NCBI GenBank assembly: GCA_949297205.1
Contig: CASFSH010000214.1
Span: 1 to 5,751 of the forward strand
From: an uncultured Bacillota bacterium
GTDB taxonomy: Bacteria > Bacillota > Clostridia > UBA1381
DNA length: 5,751 bases
Reading direction: 5' to 3'
Shown here: piece by piece, positions 1 to 4,628 of the stretch
How the letters are laid out: each line of letters opens with the position of its first letter
Numbering within the stretch: position 1 is the stretch's first letter
Translations under genes and position numbers: made by a program
Notes under the pieces: generated by a model
Told to the model about the DNA's origin: nothing
What the model saw: only the letters and a program-made list of their open reading frames with translations
Databases searched by the model: none

Positions 1-328
1 CAGCCCAGTCTTGAAGTTCATCTGCTCCGAAAGTGTCAGGATTGATACCATATCTTTTACAGATGTTATCAATTTCAGATGTAGCGGCTTTGGATATAAC
101 GATGTTATTATTCGTATTATTTGTTACTTTCGTACTTATAAGATCACCATCAAAGCGACTCGCTTCTGGGACTGATAGCGTTCCGAATCCGGTTTCGGCA
201 GTGATTTTCTCTCTCATTTCTTTTTTAAGTTCTGATTCTGAGGGTGTGCGCGCAGGGGGTGTATACCCCCTGTCATTCAGTGATTTACGCGCATCATTTA
301 TCTGACTGCCTGTTAATTTTATAGCCAC
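1..328 (-). CDS. Hypothetical phage protein, N-terminal 109 residues (cut by left window edge)
   Basis: An open frame runs from GTG at 328-326 to the left edge with no stop, so this is the start of a longer gene. The protein begins MAIKLTGSQINDARKSLNDR. It is polar and mostly helix-like, with an Asn/Thr-rich stretch near residues 69-76 and no signal peptide or membrane segment. The start is chosen because AGGAG (338-342) lies 9 bases upstream and overlaps the stop region of the 575-residue gene. An ATG one base-step earlier (330-328) is in another frame and stops after three codons, so it is a decoy. The gene follows the 575-residue protein by 17 bases, in the same operon. I do not recognise a family. 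By position it is probably another virion or DNA-entry protein, which is inference only. Confidence concerns the existence and start of the gene. Confidence 0.8.
   Translation of the reverse strand, partial: MAIKLTGSQINDARKSLNDRGYTPPARTPSESELKKEMREKITAETGFGTLSVPEASRFDGDLISTKVTNNTNNNIVISKAATSEIDNICKRYGINPDTFGADELQDWA
253..272 (-). repeat. Perfect GC-rich inverted repeat inside the left-edge gene
   Basis: The transcript reads CAGGGGGT, ATAC, ACCCCCTG: an 8-bp perfect stem with a 4-base loop, six of the eight pairs being G-C. It lies about 57 to 76 bases into the coding region, over codons 19 to 26. No T-tract follows on either strand, so it does not look like a terminator. Next to it (247-254) is the self-complementary octamer TGCGCGCA. 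It may only reflect Gly-Pro-Pro codon choice, or it may form a structure in the mRNA. Confidence 0.6.
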
Positions 329-337
329 ATTAAAACA

Positions 338-342
338 CTCCT
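338..342 (-). promoter_or_regulatory. Ribosome binding site deciding the GTG start at 328
   Basis: AGGAG, within AAAAAAGGAGTG, follows directly on the TAA stop of the 575-residue gene. It is 9 bases from GTG 328 and 7 from the out-of-frame ATG 330. Only the GTG opens a long frame. Confidence 0.7.
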
Positions 343-345
343 TTT

Positions 346-2073
346 TTATCTGTAATGAGAGTCACTAATTACATCATTTACCTTACTTTCGGAAATTCCG
401 AATTTATCATAAAGCAAATAGTCTTTTTGCTGCTGTGTAAGGTCGTTGGAAGAAAGAATTCGTACTATAACAGGTTCGGCATACATGCTGTCTGAAAGAG
501 TATAACTGTGCGGACCTTTCGATTTCAACGCATCGGCGAACAAGTCATCATTAATATATTCAGCCCATGTGTCAACTTCACTGTCCGATACAGGCTTTTT
601 ATCTGTACTGCTTGTTGATTTTGTGGAACTTGTGCCGACTTTCATCTGGCTGAGCGGAGTATCAAGTGTATAATTCGTTCCGTAATAATAGTTATATGCG
701 TCAAGTACAGACTGCGTAATCTCTCCGTCTTCTATTGCATTTTTTGCTTGAGCCGCGGTCAGGGAAGGTTTTGAAGTTGATTTTGTACTTGTACTTGACT
801 TAGAAGATGAGGATGAAGATTTAGGAGCTGAATATCTTAATGTGCCGCCTCCTGAACTACTGGACGACGATCCCATTTGATCGATAAGCAGCGCTCGGTC
901 AGCGGCGTCGATCTGTTCATCAAATTGTCTTGCCGCCTCGGTCTGCTGTATTCCCGGTACAACATAATTACCGTCGTCGTATTGACCGTATAGACCGTAA
1001 TTACCCATAATCTTATAGAATCTCGCTGTTGCGGCAGCGTTATAGGCATTTGTGTTACCTTCTGCTTTTGCTTTTGCCATTATGGCAGAGAAGTCAGCGT
1101 CCTTGTATTCGTCTTTAATAGTGCCGTCCTCATTTATGTAAGGATTGTTTGAAACAACCCACTCATCCGGAGTGTAACCTGAAACAGCTGCAATTTCAGA
1201 TTTTCTTGCGACGTCATTATTCTTAGAAGTTTCTTCTTCATTATAAGTTCTGGTTTTTGTAACTTCATCCTGATTATAAACTCTGTCGATATTTATACCT
1301 ATATCAGACAGTAAAGACCGTGCATGGTCTAATTTTTGTGCGTATTCGTCAAGTACGACCTGCTGTCCCTGATTGACAAGCGCGGCCTGTTGACGTAGTG
1401 CATTTGCCGCCGCAAAGCTGTCAATATTTCCGCCGTTAGTACCTGCATTTGCGGCTATGGCATTGTCTCGTCCCTGAAGTCCTGCAAGGTCGTATTTTGC
1501 CAGTATAGATTTTGCTGTTTCTGTTTCAAAAGGGTTTGTATCCTTTAAATCCTCATACTCCTGTCGATATTTTTTAAATAAATCTTCATTTTCCTGATTA
1601 ACCGCCAACTCTTTTGAACGTGTCGTACCGGTTCTTTCTATATAGTCATTAAATGCATCATCCAGTATTGATGTATCATCCCAATATGATACACCGTCAA
1701 CGACAGCATCAGGCTTTCCGATTTTTTTGCCGCCTAAAGAAACTTCTCCTGTCATCTGATCCCAACTGATGATTTTATCCATATCATCAGAAGTAAGCCC
1801 TTTGCTCTGTCCCAGGGAATACAAATAATCTCTCGTTGAATCCCTACCCGTTTTTGCCCATTTATCATTTATAGCTTTTGACTGAGCATAATTTGAGGCG
1901 GTAAGCTGATTGGCTATATCTGCATATCCGTTTTGACGTAATTGATTATAGTATGTTTGTGCCTTTGTAGCGGCGTCATTCTTTTTTGCGGTATCTCCCG
2001 CATTATTTGCAATATCCCATTGTTCTTTCAGCTTGTATATCGCATTTACCGCAGAATACGGATTATATGCCAT
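346..2073 (-). CDS. Large probable phage virion protein (575 aa), Ala/Asn/Gln/Ser-rich
   Basis: No enzyme motif is recognised. Residues 1-75 are a helical module beginning MAYNPYSAVNAIYKLKEQWD, which shares spaced residues with the start of the neighbouring NlpC/P60 protein. Residues 155-180 are highly charged and probably coiled coil. Residues 197-240 are an Ala/Gln/Asn/Gly-rich helical stretch (core SFAAANALRQQAALVNQGQQ). I associate this composition with virion or DNA-ejection proteins of gut Firmicute phages, from memory only. Residues 401-437 are a poly-Ser/Lys/Thr linker and 480-495 a second one; 436-479 and 496-575 look folded. The modular layout with flexible linkers suits a structural or internal virion protein. 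The start is ATG, with the near-perfect SD AAAGGAAGTGAT (2079-2090) 5 bases upstream. The gene begins 20 bases after the NlpC/P60 stop. The exact role is unknown; a tail or tape-measure-like role is an alternative. Confidence 0.85.
   Translation of the reverse strand: MAYNPYSAVNAIYKLKEQWDIANNAGDTAKKNDAATKAQTYYNQLRQNGYADIANQLTASNYAQSKAINDKWAKTGRDSTRDYLYSLGQSKGLTSDDMDKIISWDQMTGEVSLGGKKIGKPDAVVDGVSYWDDTSILDDAFNDYIERTGTTRSKELAVNQENEDLFKKYRQEYEDLKDTNPFETETAKSILAKYDLAGLQGRDNAIAANAGTNGGNIDSFAAANALRQQAALVNQGQQVVLDEYAQKLDHARSLLSDIGINIDRVYNQDEVTKTRTYNEEETSKNNDVARKSEIAAVSGYTPDEWVVSNNPYINEDGTIKDEYKDADFSAIMAKAKAEGNTNAYNAAATARFYKIMGNYGLYGQYDDGNYVVPGIQQTEAARQFDEQIDAADRALLIDQMGSSSSSSGGGTLRYSAPKSSSSSSKSSTSTKSTSKPSLTAAQAKNAIEDGEITQSVLDAYNYYYGTNYTLDTPLSQMKVGTSSTKSTSSTDKKPVSDSEVDTWAEYINDDLFADALKSKGPHSYTLSDSMYAEPVIVRILSSNDLTQQQKDYLLYDKFGISESKVNDVISDSHYR
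763..870 (-). other. Poly-serine/threonine/lysine linker of the 575-residue protein
   Basis: Residues 402-437 hold two serine runs of six residues, separated by GGGTLRYSAPK, and a tail of Ser/Thr/Lys pairs. The composition predicts a disordered linker between the helical N-terminal part and the C-terminal part. A shorter Ser/Thr/Lys stretch follows at residues 480-495 (about 589-636). Confidence 0.8.
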
Positions 2074-2078
2074 TCTAC

Positions 2079-2090
2079 ATCACTTCCTTT
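2079..2090 (-). promoter_or_regulatory. Extended Shine-Dalgarno of the 575-residue gene
   Basis: AAAGGAAGTGAT differs at one base from AAAGGAGGTGAT, the full complement of a typical Firmicute 16S rRNA tail. It lies 5 bases from ATG 2073. This unusually long pairing suggests strong translation, as expected of an abundant virion protein. Confidence 0.65.
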
Positions 2091-2093
2091 AAA

Positions 2094-2903
2094 TTAATAT
2101 CTTTTCGCTCCGAGATAGTCATTTCTGTAATTCAGGTCTTTTATAGTCACGCCTGTTCCGGGATTTGATTTTGTGTTATTGCTGTTACCTGAACTTTGAA
2201 TAACTTTTCCGTTCCCCATGTATATTGCAACGTGAGTAGCTTTTCCACTGCCATAAAAAACAAGGTCTCCCGGCTGTAAATTCTCTTTGCTTACCGAAGT
2301 GCCTTTTTGCCGGTACCCTTCCGCGGTCGTTCTGCCGATGTCATGCCCTGAATCTTTCAGCGCATTATATACAAAACCAGAACAGTCCATCCCGCCTTCC
2401 GCCATACTTTCGCCACCCCAGACATACGGAGTTCCCAAATATTTTTGTGCGGCATTTACTATGTTGCTGCTTGATTGTATCGGCGTTTTTGAACCTGTGC
2501 TTGAATTTGTGTTTGTTTTCGTGCCAGAACTTGTGTTTGTTTTAGTACCTGAACTTGTTTTTGAACTCGCACCTGAACTCAGAAACAATCCGGAACCTCC
2601 CGACGAATTGCCATTTTTAGACTGACTGATGTTTTCTGTAGCCTGTTCAGAAGTAGGGGAGACACCTAATGCTTGTGTAACAAGTTGTTTCGCTCTGTCA
2701 GAAATATTAGGACTATTTAAGATATTATCATAATTCATGTATGGGTTAAACACATTACCGTTTTTATCTAAAAACGGATTGCCTCCTGATTGCCCGGAAC
2801 CGTACATTTCGGAAACCTTATTTCTGAATAACGGAACTCTCGAATCCCAATCAGCTTTTAAGCCCCGGAGTGCTCTCATACTTTCCTTTGTATCAACGCT
2901 CAT
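2094..2903 (-). CDS. NlpC/P60 cysteine peptidase with N-terminal phage module (269 aa)
   Basis: A peptidoglycan endopeptidase of the NlpC/P60 family; members usually cut the D-gamma-glutamyl to diaminopimelate bond of the stem peptide. The catalytic domain spans about residues 145-269: YLGTPYVWGG, then Cys174 in MDCSGF, PGDLVFY at 211-217, His224 in THVAIYMG, and Gln236 at the third triad position (often His or Asn). Residues 1-92 are non-catalytic and carry ALRGLKADWD at 11-20, matching the register of the next protein. Residues 93-147 are a Ser/Thr/Gly/Lys linker with an 8-residue tandem repeat. There is no signal peptide or membrane segment, so release would need lysis or packaging in the virion. 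The start is ATG with AAGGAG 8 bases upstream, 21 bases after the amidase stop. The shared N-terminus and the neighbouring virion-type gene favour a virion-associated hydrolase; a second lysin is the alternative. Confidence 0.92.
   Translation of the reverse strand: MSVDTKESMRALRGLKADWDSRVPLFRNKVSEMYGSGQSGGNPFLDKNGNVFNPYMNYDNILNSPNISDRAKQLVTQALGVSPTSEQATENISQSKNGNSSGGSGLFLSSGASSKTSSGTKTNTSSGTKTNTNSSTGSKTPIQSSSNIVNAAQKYLGTPYVWGGESMAEGGMDCSGFVYNALKDSGHDIGRTTAEGYRQKGTSVSKENLQPGDLVFYGSGKATHVAIYMGNGKVIQSSGNSNNTKSNPGTGVTIKDLNYRNDYLGAKRY
2511..2558 (-). repeat. 24-base tandem repeat in the NlpC/P60 linker
   Basis: Two adjacent 24-base units encode TSSGTKTN twice (residues 116-123 and 124-131), with only a few third-position differences. 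Degenerate partial copies lie on both sides. The repeat is in frame, so copy-number change would only lengthen or shorten the flexible linker. Confidence 0.75.
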
Positions 2904-2924
2904 TCGCCTCGCTCCTTTTTGACA

Positions 2925-3740
2925 TCATTCTCCGAATGCTCCGGCTCTGTCAAGAATAGATAGTATACGGAGCATATTGTAATCAAGATTGAGTCCGTCG
3001 CCTTCACCGTTCAGATAACCTTTAGCTGTTAGTTTTCTGATAGTAGGTCTTGCAAATTCGGGCATATTATCATCTATGTAATTATAAATCATCTTGTTTG
3101 TGAGCTTACTTACATCTGCCGTAAGTTCAGAAACGGCATTTACCAGTTCATTAAATTTTGTTCTTTCCTCTTTTGTCATAGGCTCGTCCTCCTTCGTGTC
3201 AGAGTTTTCAGATAGACTAAAACCGCTCACAATACCTTTGACAATTGCTTCTGCAATTCCGTCCTTTTTGCTTATGTATATATTCATATCGTCAAGGTCG
3301 TCAATAAAGCAAGTTTCAAGTAATGCGGCGGATATACCTTTGTTTTTAATATAGTTGATAACAGACCAGTTGTATCTCTTAACACCTCGGTTTTTAAATC
3401 CGAGGGCGGCTATTCCGTTAATGATAGTCTGTTCAACCGATGTGCCTTTTTCAGATTTTGTAACATATATTTCCGTTCCGGTGGTAATACCGTTGCCGGA
3501 AGTGTTGTTTGCACCTGCATTAAAGTGTATCTCCAGTGCGTAGTCCACATCTGATAAAGGTAATTTAGACTTATTTTTAAACCAGTTCAGAGCGGTATCT
3601 GCAACTGTAACTTCTGTATAAGGTTCGAGTTTCTCCCTCACAAGAGAAACCATTTCCCTTGTGAGGTCAGCCTCTGCATACCCACAGCCGCAGGCACCCG
3701 GATCACCTTGACCGTGTCCTGCTATAAGTAGAACTTTCAC
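2925..3740 (-). CDS. N-acetylmuramoyl-L-alanine amidase endolysin (Amidase_3), 271 aa
   Basis: The endolysin: a zinc amidase that cuts between N-acetylmuramic acid and L-alanine of the wall at the end of infection. The Amidase_3 domain covers residues 1-175. Visible zinc ligands are His9 (AGHGQGDPGA), Glu23 (YAEADL) and His72 (EIHFNAG); the catalytic Glu142 is in ALLETCFID. Residues 180-217 are charged, with heptad-like Leu/Val spacing, and probably form a coiled-coil linker. Residues 218-270 end in a helical module (PEFARPTIRKL, KGYLNG, DGLNLD, LRILSILDRAG) that resembles a degenerate SLH repeat and is probably wall-binding. There is no signal peptide, so export depends on the holin. The start is GTG at 3740, with AAGGAG 9 bases upstream inside the last codons of the holin gene; the gap to the holin stop is 6 bases. 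This coupling fits joint lysis timing. Confidence 0.97.
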   Translation of the reverse strand: MKVLLIAGHGQGDPGACGCGYAEADLTREMVSLVREKLEPYTEVTVADTALNWFKNKSKLPLSDVDYALEIHFNAGANNTSGNGITTGTEIYVTKSEKGTSVEQTIINGIAALGFKNRGVKRYNWSVINYIKNKGISAALLETCFIDDLDDMNIYISKKDGIAEAIVKGIVSGFSLSENSDTKEDEPMTKEERTKFNELVNAVSELTADVSKLTNKMIYNYIDDNMPEFARPTIRKLTAKGYLNGEGDGLNLDYNMLRILSILDRAGAFGE

Positions 3741-3746
3741 CGTAAA

Positions 3747-4025
3747 TCACTCCTTAATGCTGTTCGGCTCGGTGTAAGTACGTGCCTGCTTGCTGTCACT
3801 TACTCCGGTTGAAGTAGGATCGATAACCGCATTATATACATTCACGATTACCAGTCCTAATACGTATGGGTTAGACACAGCCTGAAGAAGTGTATTGCCG
3901 AGTATCGGCCACGATGTTAAATCTTGCGCTGTAATGCCCATATATGCTAATATAGGTGTGAATATAGATAAAATAATCTGTACCCAAAACATGGGATTTT
4001 TAAAACGTACAGTCCAATTTATCAT
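3747..4025 (-). CDS. Phage holin, phi LC3 family (92 aa)
   Basis: A small inner-membrane protein that collects in the host membrane and opens it at a set time so that the endolysin can reach the wall. The opening MINWTVRFKNPMFWVQ, the segment LAYMGITAQDLTSW, and the C-terminal DPTSTGVSDSKQARTY are typical of the phi LC3 holin family, whose members are of about this length. Two hydrophobic segments are visible, at about residues 12-31 and 53-68, joined by a short polar loop, with a hydrophilic C-terminal tail of about 23 residues. The start is ATG with AAAGGAGG 8 bases upstream; that site overlaps the TAA stop of the preceding membrane-protein gene (TAAAGGAGG), so the two are probably translationally coupled. 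The amidase gene follows directly. Confidence 0.95.
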   Translation of the reverse strand: MINWTVRFKNPMFWVQIILSIFTPILAYMGITAQDLTSWPILGNTLLQAVSNPYVLGLVIVNVYNAVIDPTSTGVSDSKQARTYTEPNSIKE

Positions 4026-4039
4026 AGTATTAGCCTCCT

Positions 4040-4321
4040 TTATGATACGATTTCCCAGGTCTTAACCTCTGAACAAATTTTGTCAATAAATGAATTGCCT
4101 TTTAGTGCCTTATAAGCCTTGTAAAGCATTATAAAATTTTCGCATTCGTATTGTCTTATTTGTTGACTTTCTTTATTGTGGTAGTAAATACGAAGCATTT
4201 CACTCCTTAACTGACACCTTGTGCCTCTTAATATTCTTTGAAAATTTACTATAACAGGAACAAGCACGCCTAATAATATACCGATTTCTCCTATGATAGT
4301 AGCTATAGTTGATAAACTCAT
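4040..4321 (-). CDS. Small single-pass membrane protein of the lysis cassette (93 aa)
   Basis: One N-terminal hydrophobic segment (about residues 5-27, IGEIGILLGVLVPVIV) is followed by a positively charged, cytoplasmic-type region with RCQLRSEMLRIYYHNK and YKALKGNSFIDKICSEV. I recall this combination in small uncharacterised proteins beside phage holins. The layout resembles XhlA-type holin accessory proteins, although here the membrane segment is at the N-terminus and the order is reversed. A role as holin partner, antiholin or membrane anchor is inferred from position only. I chose ATG 4321: AAGGAG (4334-4339) lies upstream of it, whereas the in-frame TTG at 4342, which would give 100 residues, contains that site and has no site of its own. 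The TAA stop overlaps the holin ribosome binding site. Confidence 0.85.
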   Translation of the reverse strand: MSLSTIATIIGEIGILLGVLVPVIVNFQRILRGTRCQLRSEMLRIYYHNKESQQIRQYECENFIMLYKAYKALKGNSFIDKICSEVKTWEIVS

Positions 4322-4424
4322 ACCGGTGTTACTCTCCTTCAACGTAATTTAAAGCGCATAAAATCTACGCATTAATTGTATTAATTATATACTGCCGTAT
4401 CGTTCACATATCGGACAATATAAG
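4322..4424 (-). other. Longest intergenic gap; AT-rich, no firm signal
   Basis: About 100 bases separate the 63-residue gene from the membrane-protein gene, against 6 to 21 bases elsewhere. The transcript strand has a weak hairpin at 4395-4414 (CCG-TAT with ATACGG, one bulged base, 7-base loop) and no T-tract. It also has a perfect TATAAT at 4384-4389, but no TTGACA-like hexamer at 15 to 19 bases and no extended -10. Two AATTAAT copies lie just downstream. A lysis promoter is possible but not supported. Confidence 0.4.
4334..4339 (-). promoter_or_regulatory. Ribosome binding site deciding the ATG start at 4321
   Basis: AAGGAG lies 12 bases before ATG 4321, or 10 if the following AG is counted, which is at the long end of the usual range. 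It lies inside the seven extra codons of a TTG-4342 start, which argues against that longer start. Confidence 0.55.
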
Positions 4425-4616
4425 CTATTCTTTTGTTTGTTTTTGCGAATTTTGTTTGCCATGCATTCGTACATACTCATTTTGTGCAACAGCGTTTTTC
4501 AGTGCCATTTTTATCATTACGATGGCTTCTGCTTCTGAACCTTTAAGCTCTGTACGGTTTAAAAACACAATGCAGTTATTAATCTGCTCATCTGATAATT
4601 CTACGACCTTTAGCAT
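4425..4616 (-). CDS. Small hypothetical phage protein (63 aa)
   Basis: A charged soluble protein with no hydrophobic segment. Residues 1-44 look like two or three amphipathic helices, with FLNRTELKGSEAEAIVMI the most family-like stretch. The C-terminal 15 residues are polar and Lys/Gln-rich (GKQNSQKQTKE), probably disordered. I do not know a function. The gene is supported by a strong AGGAGG site 8 bases before ATG 4616, overlapping the TAG stop of the upstream gene (TAGGAGG), with a gap of only 12 bases. Translation is therefore probably coupled to the DUF2927-like gene. Its place between a virion-type gene and the lysis cassette fits a small accessory or chaperone-like phage protein, which is a guess. 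Confidence 0.8.
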   Translation of the reverse strand: MLKVVELSDEQINNCIVFLNRTELKGSEAEAIVMIKMALKNAVAQNEYVRMHGKQNSQKQTKE

Positions 4617-4628
4617 ATGGTCAGCCTC

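Noticed and set aside
33..305. 90-codon plus-strand frame with a hydrophobic N-terminal stretch
   Set aside because: It lies opposite the left-edge minus gene, which has a ribosome binding site and operon spacing; the plus frame has no convincing SD and no family features.
837..1049. 70-codon minus-strand frame inside the 575-residue gene
   Set aside because: Alternative frame within a well-supported gene, with no SD and no domain; the same holds for the 68-codon frame at 5141-5347.
2287..2625. 112-codon plus-strand frame with repeated FVFVPELVF-type sequence
   Set aside because: It is the mirror of the Ser/Thr/Lys linker repeat of the NlpC/P60 gene; the repeats are antisense artefacts.
4384..4414. 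Possible promoter for the lysis genes (perfect TATAAT on the minus strand)
   Set aside because: No -35-like hexamer at 15 to 19 bases and no TGn extension; TATAAT arises easily in such AT-rich sequence.
4395..4414. Possible terminator hairpin after the 63-residue gene
   Set aside because: The stem is short and bulged and no T-tract follows, so intrinsic termination is unlikely.
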